The notes beneath the pieces are model-generated. The model ran no database searches and was not told where the DNA came from. It was given only the letters and a program-made list of their open reading frames with translations. Both the position numbers and the translations under genes were made by a program. 57,221 nucleotides of DNA from Nitrincola sp. (lineage in GTDB: Bacteria > Pseudomonadota > Gammaproteobacteria > Pseudomonadales > Balneatricaceae), in NCBI GenBank assembly GCA_021208565.1, contig JAJOJN010000116.1:1-57221 (forward strand), given 5' to 3'. Below, in pieces: positions 37,284-46,636 of the stretch (position 1 is the stretch's first letter; each line of letters opens with the position of its first letter).

Positions 37284-38980
37284 TAAGCCAAGGATTACTC
37301 TTTTTTACACCTCTGTTGCCACTCATACTCGCTGCACTTTGCTGCCTTGAAAAGCTAAAGCGCTTTGCTGGCTACATGGCATTAGTGGCTGTTTTGCCAG
37401 CTTTTATACTTAGCCTTATCAATAGTGGTCAAATAGAACTGACATGGCTGAGTATGCCCGCTGTGCTAATGGGCAGTGTGTGGCAGGTACACCCTATCGG
37501 TAATACGTTTTTACTCTTTACGGCCATACTTTGGTTTTTCAGCGCGCTCTACGCGATCGGTTATACGAAAAAAGATGACAAGCCAATGAGGTTTTGGATC
37601 CTATGGCTCTTAACACTCAGTGGAACCTAGGTTTATTGGTCAGCGCTGATATCATCAGTTTTTATGGATTTTTTGCTCTGATGACCTTTGCTGGCTACGG
37701 CCTAGTAATTCATACAGGAAAAGATTCGGCCTTAAGAGCGGGTAAAATTTACTTGATCATGGCGATTATAGGTGAAATGCTCATTCTCACTGCACTCTTC
37801 TTGGGCAGCGCTGCCACAGGCCACACCTCGATCTTAGCTCAGGACATCGCTGCCGCCATTCCGGAATCGAAGCATCTCAATCTAATTCTGTTCTGTTTAT
37901 TCTTTGGTTTTGGTGTCAAAGCTGGCATTCCTTTGATGCACTTATGGCTACCTTTAGCTCACCCCGTGGCACCGACACCGGCCAGCGCTGTCTTGAGTGG
38001 AGCCATGATCAAAGCCGGTTTATTTGCCTGGATCAGTCTACTCCCTTTAGGTTATTTGCACTCTGCTGCTTGGGGGGGGGCTATTCATTGTGTTTGGTTT
38101 CACGGCAGCATTTGGCGCTGGTATTCTTGGAGCGCTGCAACAAGCGCCTAAAGCCGTTCTTGCCTATTCGAGTATCAGCCAGATGGGATTAATGACGGTT
38201 ACCCTGGGCTGTTTGTTTTTTAAGCCCGAACTGACACCGCTCATCCTTCCTCTACTAGCTTTGTTTGCGTTGCATCACGCCTTGGCTAAGGGCGCACTGT
38301 TTTTATCTGTGGGGATCAATACTCAACAGGCCTCAATACCCTCCTTGCTTTTTCATCTAGGCCTGTTACTCCCTGCATTGTCTTTAATCGGCTTGGTTGG
38401 CAGTGGATTACAGGCAAAACTTCTCTTAAAAGATGGTCTCTATGCACTTTACCTTCCTGGTATTGTGACCGTGTTTACACTGAGCGCCTTAGCCACCACT
38501 GGACTGATGTGCCGCTTTTTATGGCTACTGCGACAAGAGCGTCAACAATTAGCCTCATCAACTGAAAAGGATCAGTGGATGCAGGCCGCTTGGGCAGGTT
38601 TATTGATTGTTAGTTTTATGGCAGCAAGCCTGTTCACCTTTGGTTTAGACACGAAAAATATTTGGCAGCATCCGATGGAGTTTATCGGTATGTTATGGGT
38701 TCCTGTGATTGGATTAATTGGCGCTTATTGGTTTGTCACTCACCCACTCAATGCCAGTATTCCTCAAGGAGACTTAGTCGTCTTTATCGAAAACAAACTC
38801 TCCTCGTTAGAGCCCAATACAGCTGAGCGTAAAAAAGAGACACCTAACTTTATCCAATGGGTAGATAAGGATTCACAAAAGTCACCGTCAGCCAGTCTTG
38901 AGATCTTTAGTCGATCTCAAGTGGCTGCTTTGCTCGGCGTTGTACTCTTAATTGCCAACCTCATGATTTGGCTAAACTAA
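37280..38980 (+). CDS. Mrp antiporter third NuoL/M/N-like subunit, frameshifted
   Basis: About 567 residues after adding one base near 37624 and removing one from the G9 run at 38072-38080. Proton_antipo_M family: YAIGYTKKDDKPMRFW, VKAGIPLMHLWLPLAHPVAPTPASAVLSG (TM7 lysine present), AYSSISQMGLMT and HHALAKGALFLSVG. TM5 reads SFYGFFALMTFAGYGLVIHTG, where the usual glutamate (W/Y-E-L) is Ala at 37675-37677. Without this residue normal proton pumping by this subunit is doubtful. A long C-terminal cytoplasmic loop and last membrane segment (VAALLGVVLLIANLMIWL) extend beyond the channel. Stop overlaps that of the convergent dehydrogenase gene. Confidence 0.82.
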
Positions 38981-40056
38981 ACCGCCTGAATAGCGACTTT
39001 AAGCACACCATCGCGTTGATTAGAGAAAAGATCATACGCCTCGACAATATTTTCGAGTGCGTAGCGGTGGGTCACCATCGGACCTAAATCGATTCGCCCT
39101 GAAGCAATAATGCTCATCAGTCGGCGCATCCGCTCTTTACCACCGGGGCACAAGGAGGTGATAATTTTGTGATCACCCAAGCCTGCACAGAAGGCATCCA
39201 GAGGAATATGCAGATCGGACGAATAGACACCTAAACTCGACAGAGTTCCACCGGGCTTCAGAACGCGAAGTGCTGCTTCGAAGGTGGATTGTAGTCCGAG
39301 TGCCTCAATCGAAGCGTCAACACCACGCCCACCGGTTATTTTGAGTATTTCTGATACCACATCCACTTTATTAAAATCGAGGGTAATATCGGCACCCATT
39401 TTCCGCGCCATCTCTAAACGCTCTGGAATACCATCCACCACGATAATTTGACTGGCACCTCGAACGTTTTGCGCCAGCGTTGCACACAGGCCGATCGGAC
39501 CTTGCGCAAACACGGCGACAGTATCACCTATTCGAATGTTGGCGGATTCGGCGCCAGCAAAGCCCGTCGACATAATATCGGGGCACATCAACACCTGCTC
39601 ATCGGTCAAACCATCGGGCACAGGCGATAAGTTAGCTTGCGCATCTGGCACCAACAGATATTCCGCTTGAGCACCATCAATGGTGTTACCAAAACGCCAT
39701 CCTCCCATAGGTTTATAACCATGCGAGTGACTACCACCATCTTGAGCACTGCAACCATCCTGACAGCCGTAGGAGGTAAAACTAGGGCAAATCGCACCCG
39801 CTATCACCCGCTGACCTTCTTGATATCCCTGCACGTTCGCACCCAATTTTTCGATGATCCCCACGGGTTCGTGACCTACCGTCAAGCCCTTAGCGACAGG
39901 GTATTCGCCTTTTAATATGTGTACATCAGTACCACAAATCGTAGTGGTGGTGACACGAATTAACGCATCATTGGGACCAATATCGGGTATGGGCTTGTCT
40001 TCTAATTCGATACGACCGGGTTCGACGAACACGGCCGCTTTCATCATCATCGCCAT
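38977..40056 (-). CDS. zinc-dependent NAD(P) alcohol dehydrogenase
   Basis: 359 residues from ATG 40056, which has CAGGAG seven bases upstream; the frame stays open to 40164. Medium-chain dehydrogenase: catalytic zinc ligands in ICGTDVHILKG and GHEPVGI, and NAD fold FAQGPIGLCATLAQN with the acidic VVDG. The lobe that binds structural zinc has only two or three cysteines (GAICPSFTSYGCQDGC), followed by a His/Gly-rich S-H-S-H. It resembles isopropanol/threonine-type ADHs. Substrate unknown. Divergent from the moxR-VWA pair. Confidence 0.85.
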   Translation of the reverse strand: MAMMMKAAVFVEPGRIELEDKPIPDIGPNDALIRVTTTTICGTDVHILKGEYPVAKGLTVGHEPVGIIEKLGANVQGYQEGQRVIAGAICPSFTSYGCQDGCSAQDGGSHSHGYKPMGGWRFGNTIDGAQAEYLLVPDAQANLSPVPDGLTDEQVLMCPDIMSTGFAGAESANIRIGDTVAVFAQGPIGLCATLAQNVRGASQIIVVDGIPERLEMARKMGADITLDFNKVDVVSEILKITGGRGVDASIEALGLQSTFEAALRVLKPGGTLSSLGVYSSDLHIPLDAFCAGLGDHKIITSLCPGGKERMRRLMSIIASGRIDLGPMVTHRYALENIVEAYDLFSNQRDGVLKVAIQAV

Positions 40057-40120
40057 CTCGCTCTCCTGAATTTTGCATCGTTTTTTTAGTTCGTTTTTGT
40101 GAACCTTGTTATTCTCTAAG

Positions 40121-40254
40121 CTGTGATGCACTTTGCTTGCCTTGAAACCTGTTTTTATCACCAAGTTTCAAACATCTCCCTTTAAATCTAGTACAGAACA
40201 CAAGGCTATTCCACGCTGCAACGCAGCATGTTTGAGCCAAAGTGCATAGCACAG
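40121..40254. repeat. long-spaced inverted repeat between dehydrogenase and moxR
   Basis: CTGTGATGCACTTTG (40121-40135) recurs as its near-complement CAAAGTGCATAGCACAG (40238-40254), about 100 bases apart, with a two-base insertion. A small hairpin GCTGC-AAC-GCAGC (40215-40227) lies inside. In the divergent promoter region it may be a looping operator pair. The rest of the 240-base gap shows nothing else. Confidence 0.45.
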
Positions 40255-40297
40255 TAAACTCTACCAAACCGTTTTTTTTGAAAAGGGAAAACACAGC

Positions 40298-41143
40298 ATG
40301 CAATTCACCGGTACTGAACGCTATGTCGCCACAGATGAGCTACAACTCGCTGTCAATGCGGCCCTCACACTACAACGTCCATTACTGATTAAAGGGGAGC
40401 CCGGCACAGGTAAAACCCTGTTAGCCGAAGAGGTGGCCAGTGCCCTAGGTCGACCTTTATTTACCTGGCATGTGAAGTCCACCACCAAAGCCCAGCAAGG
40501 TTTATATGAGTATGATGCGGTATCACGACTTCGCGACTCACAACTGGGTGATGACCGAGTGCATGACATCAGTAACTACATCGTACCGGGCAAAGTCTGG
40601 GAAGCCTTTACCAGCGAATCACCCGCAGTTCTATTGATCGATGAGATAGATAAAGCGGATATCGAATTTCCAAACGACCTGTTACTGGAACTGGATCGCA
40701 TGGAGTTTCATGTCTATGAAACGCAACAGAATATTAAAGCGCAGCACCGTCCCTTAGTGATTATCACCTCGAATAATGAAAAAGAGCTGCCGGATGCGTT
40801 TTTGCGCCGCTGTTTTTTCCACTACATCCGCTTTCCTGATAAAGACACCATGCGCCAAATCATTCAGGTGCATTTCCCTGAAATTCAAAAGCAATTAGTC
40901 GAAAGGGCTTTGGAGGTGTTTTATGACTTGCGTAACATCTCTGGATTAAAGAAAAAGCCCAGTACTTCAGAGCTAGTGGACTGGTTAAAGCTGTTGATGG
41001 CGGATGATTTGGCACGTGAAGTACTGTTAAAACAAGATACCGCCTCCGCTGTTCCCCCGCTGTGCGGCGCACTGGTAAAGAATGAACAGGATACCAGCTT
41101 GTTAGAACGGCTGGCATTTATGATTCGCCGCCAACAGCGCTAA
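40298..41143 (+). CDS. MoxR-family AAA+ ATPase
   Basis: 281 residues. Walker A GEPGTGKT (33-40), Walker B VLLIDEIDKAD (111-121), sensor 1 in IITSNNEKELPDAFLRRCFFHYIRFP with the arginine finger. MoxR AAA+ proteins act as chaperones that load metals or cofactors or remodel an enzyme, with a VWA partner. The VWA gene follows after 13 bases. The client is unknown; the divergent zinc dehydrogenase is the nearest candidate. Confidence 0.92.
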   Translation: MQFTGTERYVATDELQLAVNAALTLQRPLLIKGEPGTGKTLLAEEVASALGRPLFTWHVKSTTKAQQGLYEYDAVSRLRDSQLGDDRVHDISNYIVPGKVWEAFTSESPAVLLIDEIDKADIEFPNDLLLELDRMEFHVYETQQNIKAQHRPLVIITSNNEKELPDAFLRRCFFHYIRFPDKDTMRQIIQVHFPEIQKQLVERALEVFYDLRNISGLKKKPSTSELVDWLKLLMADDLAREVLLKQDTASAVPPLCGALVKNEQDTSLLERLAFMIRRQQR

Positions 41144-41156
41144 TAAGGTCGTCTCG

Positions 41157-42335
41157 ATGTTGATCGATTTTTTTGAAACCTTACGAAAAGCCGAAATTCC
41201 CGCGACACCCAGGGAGTTTTTAGACCTGATTCGCGCATTGGATAAAAATCTGGCCTTTGCCGATCTGAATGCTTTTTATCTGCTGGCTCGCACCTGCTTG
41301 GTCAAGGATGAAAAATACTATGATCGCTTTGATCAGGCGTTTACTTACTACTTTTCCGGCCTGGGCGAGTTACCCATGTCACTGGAGCAGTTGATTCCAG
41401 ATGAGTGGTTACGCAAAACCTTTTCGAAGGAACTGACCGACGCTGAAAAGGCCGAACTGAGTAGCTTAGGCAGCTTAGAGAAACTCCTAGAAACCCTGCA
41501 AGAACGGCTTAATGAACAAAAGGGGCGACATGCGGGAGGTAACAAATGGATCGGCACCGGAGGTACGTCACCCTTTGGTCACAGCGGCTATCACCCTGAA
41601 GGGGTTCGAATCGGCGGCGAATCACGCCACCGTAAAGCAGTGAAGGTGTGGGAAAAGCGTGAGTTTCGTAACCTCGACGACAGTCAACATTTAGACAACC
41701 GCAATATCCAAGTGGCGTTGAAGCGCTTACGCAAATTTGCACGAACGGGCGCCCATGAAGAGTTGGATCTGGAGTCCACTATTCGTGCGACAGCGCGCAA
41801 TGCAGGCCACCTTGATTTAAAAATGGTTCGAGAGCGTCATAACGCCGTCAAAGTGCTGCTACTATTGGACATAGGTGGCTCCATGGATGAGCATATTCAG
41901 CATATTGAGGCCCTGTTCAGCGCCTGTCGAACTGAGTTTCGTCATTTAGAAAGCTACTACTTCCATAACTGTATTTATGAATCCGTTTGGCGTGATAATC
42001 GACGTCGTTTTGATAACCGCACCGCTACGTTAGATTTGATCAATACTTATGCCGCCGACTATAAAGTGATTATTGTCGGTGATGCCTCCATGTCTCCCTA
42101 TGAGATCGCCGTTCCTGGTGGCAGCGTTGAGCATATGAATGCGGAGCCAGGCCAGCGCTGGATCGAACGTATCACCCATCATTGGCCTTCTCTCGTTTGG
42201 CTTAATCCTGTTGAAGAGCGTTATTGGCCCTACACGCAATCGATTGGCATGATGCAAAGTTTAGTGCAACAACGCATGTATCCGATGACGATCGAAGGGT
42301 TAGATAGCGCGATGAAAGAGCTCAGCAAGCATTGA
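41157..42335 (+). CDS. VWA-domain protein paired with MoxR ATPase (CoxE/CbbO-like)
   Basis: 392 residues, no signal peptide. Residues 1-220 are a helical, charged N-terminal domain with a glycine-rich loop (GGNKWIGTGGTSPFGHSGYHP). The VWA domain from about 225 has the metal-ion site DIGGSMDEH (D238, S242; the usual first Ser is Gly, as is common in this group) and later D-A-S-M-S-P. With the MoxR ATPase it should form a client-remodelling pair. Its ending EERYWPYTQSIGMM is typical of VWA proteins annotated next to MoxR. Confidence 0.88.
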   Translation: MLIDFFETLRKAEIPATPREFLDLIRALDKNLAFADLNAFYLLARTCLVKDEKYYDRFDQAFTYYFSGLGELPMSLEQLIPDEWLRKTFSKELTDAEKAELSSLGSLEKLLETLQERLNEQKGRHAGGNKWIGTGGTSPFGHSGYHPEGVRIGGESRHRKAVKVWEKREFRNLDDSQHLDNRNIQVALKRLRKFARTGAHEELDLESTIRATARNAGHLDLKMVRERHNAVKVLLLLDIGGSMDEHIQHIEALFSACRTEFRHLESYYFHNCIYESVWRDNRRRFDNRTATLDLINTYAADYKVIIVGDASMSPYEIAVPGGSVEHMNAEPGQRWIERITHHWPSLVWLNPVEERYWPYTQSIGMMQSLVQQRMYPMTIEGLDSAMKELSKH

Positions 42336-42416
42336 TCTTTTTTTCGAAGGTTTTATTTAAATCCTTCACATCCAACTATACTTAAAGAGTGATTATAAAA
42401 CCCTAGTTTTTGTAGT

Positions 42417-42443
42417 ACATTAAACCCCTAGATCTTTTAATGT
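42417..42443. repeat. hairpin in the leader of the GGDEF/EAL gene
   Basis: ACATTAAA (42417-42424) and TTTAATGT (42436-42443) make a perfect 8-bp stem with an 11-base loop, 17 bases before the predicted start. AAACCC(C)TAG also occurs twice just upstream (42397 and 42422). It might be an operator or a translational control element. Confidence 0.35.
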
Positions 42444-42459
42444 CATTTGGGTTATTAAG

Positions 42460-45400
42460 GTGCTTATTATTAAAATAATGCCACTTCACAAAAACTCGCC
42501 CCAAGTTTTAATTAGGGCCCTTATGCTAGTAACTTTTCTAACGTTGCTAACACTCTCTATTGGGCTTTATGCACCACGAGCCCTGTCCCAAGAGACTAAT
42601 TCCCAACAGACTATTTCCCAGGCGACTGATACCAAAGACACGACCGTTGTGAACCACCAGATTACTCTGGGTATTTTTGCATTCCGGCCTGCTGAGATTC
42701 TCCTTCGTCAATATCAACCGCTGGCAGACTATCTATCCGAATCTCTAGGAGACACTCAGGTTATCTTAAAAGTGCTCTCTCAAGATGCAATCGAAGCCGC
42801 CATTGCCACGCAGCAATTAGATATGGTCTTTACCAATCCCAGCCACTACATTCAGCTAAGAAGTCAAAACCCGTTGAGCGGAGCACTCGCCACACTGATT
42901 AGCAAAGAGGATGGTCAAGCGGTCGATCATCTTGGCGGCGTTATCATTGCCCGTTATGACAACCCCAAAACAGATGATCTCAAACATTTACGTTCACGTG
43001 TGATTGGTGTTCCAGGGACACGATTTCTTGGCGGTTATCAGACTCAAGCCTACGAACTGCTACAAGCAGGTATTCGCTTACCAGATCATGCAGACCTTGT
43101 GGTCCTAGGGGGTCATGATGCCGTTGTAAAAGCCGTTCTATCAGGAGAAGTAGAATATGGGTTTATACGCACAGGCATTATTGAAGCCATGCAAAGAGAG
43201 GGTCAAATTGACGCCAATCAAGTGACTGTTATTAATCCGCAGCAGTTCCCTAATTTCCCATATCAGGTTTCTACTCGGCTTTACCCTGAATGGGCGTTTG
43301 TTGCCTTACCCCATGTGGATCGTCGTCATGTACGCTTAATTGCCAGTGCTTTAATGGCATTAGAAGAAACGCATCCTGCCGCCATCAGTGCCAATATTGG
43401 TGGCTTTTCGCCACCTGGAGATTACTTACCGGTCGAAAACTTGGCGCGCGCATTGCGAATGCCACCGTTTGATCAGCGTATTCCGTTAGAAGTGTTTTGG
43501 TATGATCATCGTGAATTGGCGGTGACGAGCATACTGTTACTCAGCAGTTTAAGCCTTTGGGCAGTGTGGGTGAGTGGTCGTATGTTCCAGCAACGCCGTC
43601 GAGCCGATGCATTGACTCGCCAGGCCGCGAGTGTGTTTGAGCACGCCAATGAAGGTATTATCATTACTGATCCGCAGGGCAAAATTCTTGATATAAACGC
43701 GGCCTTCACAAATATTACCGGCTATTCAAAAGAGGATGTGATTGGAAAAAACCCTCGCATTCTTCGCTCCAACTATCACGATCAAGCCTTTTATGATGAG
43801 ATGTGGAAAGCGCTTGAACAAACGGGATTATGGCGTGGTGAGTTATGGAATCGCCATAAGAATGGTCAAATTTATGCTGAACTGCTCAATATCAGCACCA
43901 TTCGTAAACCCAATGGCGAAGTCATCCGCTATATCGGCATCTTTTCAGACATTACACAACTCAAACAGCAGCAAAAGCAACTTGAGTTTATGGCACATTA
44001 CGATGCCCTGACAGGTCTTCCCAATCGAGTCTTATTAGCAGATCGATTACAACAAGCCATGGCACAAGCGATACGCCGTAAAAACAAAGTGGCCGTTGTT
44101 TTTCTCGACCTTGATGGCTTTAAAAACATTAACGATTCACACGATCATGAGTTTGGTGATCTTCTACTGATTCATATTGCCAATAAAATGAAATCAGTAA
44201 TGCGTGACGGAGATACTTTGGCACGCTTTGGTGGCGATGAATTTGTCGCGGTATTACTCGACTTTCCAAATTTTGCCAGCAGCTTACCCGTTCTTGAACG
44301 ACTCCTTCATACCTGCGCGGAACCTGTCACAATCAAAGGTCGAAAAATCTCTGTAACCGCGAGCATCGGTGTCAGTTACTTCCCTCAAGAAGAAGAGCTG
44401 GATGCTGATCAACTGATACGCCAAGCCGACCAAGCGATGTATCAAGCCAAGCAAACAGGCAAAAATCACTATCATATCTTTGATACTGAACAAGACAATG
44501 CCGTGCGTGGTCAGTATGAAAGTATTGAGCGGATACGTGAAGCCCTCAGTAAACATGAATTTGTGCTTTACTATCAGCCCAAGGTCAATATGAGAACGGG
44601 CGAAGTACTGGGTGTTGAGGCACTGATTCGCTGGCAGCATCCAGAACGAGGTCTGCTTCCCCCTGCAACCTTTTTACCGATCTTAGAACACCATCCGCTG
44701 GCTATTTCACTGGGTGAATGGGTGCTGTCGACGGCCTTATCTCAACTCGACGAATGGCGAAGCCAAGGACTGAAACTCTCCATCAGTGTCAATATTCATG
44801 CATTGCATCTCCAGCAGGAAAATTTTATAGAACGCTTGCAAGCCGAAATCAAAAATCACCCAGCCTTCATGCCGGGTGAGCTTGAACTTGAAATTCTAGA
44901 AACCAGTGCGCTTGAGAATATTGCTGGGGTATCTAAGGTCATTCAAGGCTGTCAGAAGCTAGGAGTCGATTTTTCTGTAGATGATTTTGGCACAGGTTAC
45001 TCTTCATTAACCTATCTGAAACGTTTACCGGTTCATATGTTAAAAATCGATCAAAGCTTTGTCAGAGACATGCTGGAAGATCCAGACGATCTGGCCATTT
45101 TAGACGGCATCATAGGACTAGCGAATGCGTTTAACCGCAAAGTGATTGCTGAGGGGGTGGAAACATCAGAGCACTCCGAAATGCTGCTTCGTCTGGGGTG
45201 TGAGTTGGGACAGGGCTACGCCATTGGTAAACCCATGCCCGCCTCTATGCTGAATACATGGATTGAAAGCTGGCGTCCAACCGAGACTCACCGAACAACA
45301 CAACCCGTAGAACACAAGAACCTTCCGATACTCTTTGCCATCGTTGAACATATTGCTTGGACAAAAGAGATAGAACACTATGTCAACGGCCAACAACTCC

Positions 45401-45666
45401 TGCCGCCGATTATAGGTAAAGAAGAATGTCGATTTGGTCAGTGGTTATCTGGCCAGCAACTGAGCTCGACACTTAACCCAACCACACTTGAAAAACTCCA
45501 AAAGTACCATGACGACTTACACCATGAGGCTGTTAACTTAATCTCGCTGAAGAGCAATCAGCAACAAGAGAAAGCCCGTCGTGGCATTGAAACTCTTCAT
45601 CAAAAACGTCTTTCGCTACAACAGCTTTTAGAAGCATTACTGAAAGATTCATCCAGTCAGTTTTAA
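42460..45666 (+). CDS. PhnD-like sensor with PAS, GGDEF, EAL and CZB domains
   Basis: 1068 residues from GTG 42460 (ATG 42478 is also possible; neither has a good ribosome-binding site). Membrane segment about 18-40. Residues about 66-340 are a periplasmic phosphonate-binding-like (PhnD) domain (LGIFAFRPAEILLRQYQPL, DMVFTNPSHYIQL). Second membrane segment about 351-374, then PAS 388-500. The GGDEF domain has an intact motif at 591-595 and an intact inhibitory RxxD (582-585), so cyclase activity with feedback is likely. The EAL domain has EAL at 720-722 and DDFGTGYSSL. C-terminal residues about 955-1060 form a CZB-like zinc site: H964, C990, H1017 and H1021, in EHIAW, ECRFGQWL and KYHDDLH. It would make or degrade c-di-GMP in response to an outside ligand and possibly zinc. 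Confidence 0.88.
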   Translation: MLIIKIMPLHKNSPQVLIRALMLVTFLTLLTLSIGLYAPRALSQETNSQQTISQATDTKDTTVVNHQITLGIFAFRPAEILLRQYQPLADYLSESLGDTQVILKVLSQDAIEAAIATQQLDMVFTNPSHYIQLRSQNPLSGALATLISKEDGQAVDHLGGVIIARYDNPKTDDLKHLRSRVIGVPGTRFLGGYQTQAYELLQAGIRLPDHADLVVLGGHDAVVKAVLSGEVEYGFIRTGIIEAMQREGQIDANQVTVINPQQFPNFPYQVSTRLYPEWAFVALPHVDRRHVRLIASALMALEETHPAAISANIGGFSPPGDYLPVENLARALRMPPFDQRIPLEVFWYDHRELAVTSILLLSSLSLWAVWVSGRMFQQRRRADALTRQAASVFEHANEGIIITDPQGKILDINAAFTNITGYSKEDVIGKNPRILRSNYHDQAFYDEMWKALEQTGLWRGELWNRHKNGQIYAELLNISTIRKPNGEVIRYIGIFSDITQLKQQQKQLEFMAHYDALTGLPNRVLLADRLQQAMAQAIRRKNKVAVVFLDLDGFKNINDSHDHEFGDLLLIHIANKMKSVMRDGDTLARFGGDEFVAVLLDFPNFASSLPVLERLLHTCAEPVTIKGRKISVTASIGVSYFPQEEELDADQLIRQADQAMYQAKQTGKNHYHIFDTEQDNAVRGQYESIERIREALSKHEFVLYYQPKVNMRTGEVLGVEALIRWQHPERGLLPPATFLPILEHHPLAISLGEWVLSTALSQLDEWRSQGLKLSISVNIHALHLQQENFIERLQAEIKNHPAFMPGELELEILETSALENIAGVSKVIQGCQKLGVDFSVDDFGTGYSSLTYLKRLPVHMLKIDQSFVRDMLEDPDDLAILDGIIGLANAFNRKVIAEGVETSEHSEMLLRLGCELGQGYAIGKPMPASMLNTWIESWRPTETHRTTQPVEHKNLPILFAIVEHIAWTKEIEHYVNGQQLLPPIIGKEECRFGQWLSGQQLSSTLNPTTLEKLQKYHDDLHHEAVNLISLKSNQQQEKARRGIETLHQKRLSLQQLLEALLKDSSSQF

Positions 45667-45699
45667 CACGTATATCGAATTGCCTGACCATCGACCTTT

Positions 45700-46578
45700 C
45701 TAGCGAATGTCATCACGCCACTGTTCTGGCCAATGTTTAAAATTAAGCACTTGACCGGACTCGCGTACCGCTAATACTTTTTTCACATCGATATCGGCAT
45801 ATACCCAACCGGATTGATTGAGCCCACCTTCAGCAATAACACCCGTCGCCGGAAATCCAACATCAGGAGGGCCATAGATAGCGGCCGCACCGACATTTTC
45901 ATCAACCGCTGGGGACCACTGCGCATTACCCACCGTAGGTGCCTGTAGAACAAAACATTGATTTTCCAATGCCCTTGCCATAGCACCTATTCTAACCCGC
46001 CAATAGCCGGCTAGCGCATCTGTACAGGAGGGTACCAACAGTATTTCTACCCCCTGCTCTGCCAATTGCCTACCTAGTAAAGGAAATTCGCTGTCATAAC
46101 AGATCAGCACACCGATGCGGCCTAACAGAGTATCAAAAACGGTTAACGTCTCACCACTCTGGATAAACCACTGCTCTCGCTCAAAGCGGGTCATGATGAG
46201 TTTATCTTGATAACCTAAACAACCTTTTGGGGAAAAGAAATGGGCTCGGTTAACGACTTTATTAGCCGACAACCGCACTGGCATTGAGCCTGACAAAATA
46301 TGGCAGTCAAACTCTGACGCCAAACTTTCATGCAATTGATTAACTTGATTGACCAACTGACCGACGGCATCAATCTGCAAGGAAAGGTCTGCGGCAATCT
46401 CTTTGCCCGCCAAACTGGCCAGTTCCATCGCTGCATATTCAGGAAAAACAAGCAATTTAGCACCACGATCTGCCGCGATACTAACCCATTCTGTCAGTTT
46501 TGCTTGGTACTCCCCCCATGATTCAAACCAATCGATGGGGTAAGCAGCAACTGCCGCTTTGAAAGGCAAATGTTTCAT
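45700..46578 (-). CDS. carbon-nitrogen hydrolase (nitrilase superfamily)
   Basis: 292 residues from ATG 46578, chosen because AGGGTG lies nine bases upstream; a GTG at 46590 is also in frame. The catalytic triad is visible: E47 in VFPEYAAMEL, K126 in YQDKLIMTRFE, and C160 in GVLICYDSEFPLL. It hydrolyses amides or nitriles in the cytoplasm. Substrate unknown. It lies just before a GNAT gene on the same strand, and such an amidase plus acetyltransferase pair is often found together. Confidence 0.87.
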   Translation of the reverse strand: MKHLPFKAAVAAYPIDWFESWGEYQAKLTEWVSIAADRGAKLLVFPEYAAMELASLAGKEIAADLSLQIDAVGQLVNQVNQLHESLASEFDCHILSGSMPVRLSANKVVNRAHFFSPKGCLGYQDKLIMTRFEREQWFIQSGETLTVFDTLLGRIGVLICYDSEFPLLGRQLAEQGVEILLVPSCTDALAGYWRVRIGAMARALENQCFVLQAPTVGNAQWSPAVDENVGAAAIYGPPDVGFPATGVIAEGGLNQSGWVYADIDVKKVLAVRESGQVLNFKHWPEQWRDDIR

Positions 46579-46636
46579 CAAGTGTTGCACCCTATCATGA
46601 CAATTGAGATCAGCAAAAAATGAATGGCGTATACTC

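Noticed and set aside
34327-38980. The three NuoL/M/N-like genes as part of respiratory complex I or a hydrogenase.
   Set aside because: They follow mrpE, F, G, B and C with overlapping ends, and no nuo hydrophilic subunits or hydrogenase genes are present.
40298-42335. The MoxR/VWA pair as a rubisco activase (CbbQ/CbbO).
   Set aside because: No cbbL, cbbS or cbbM gene in the window; the pair is named only as MoxR and VWA family.
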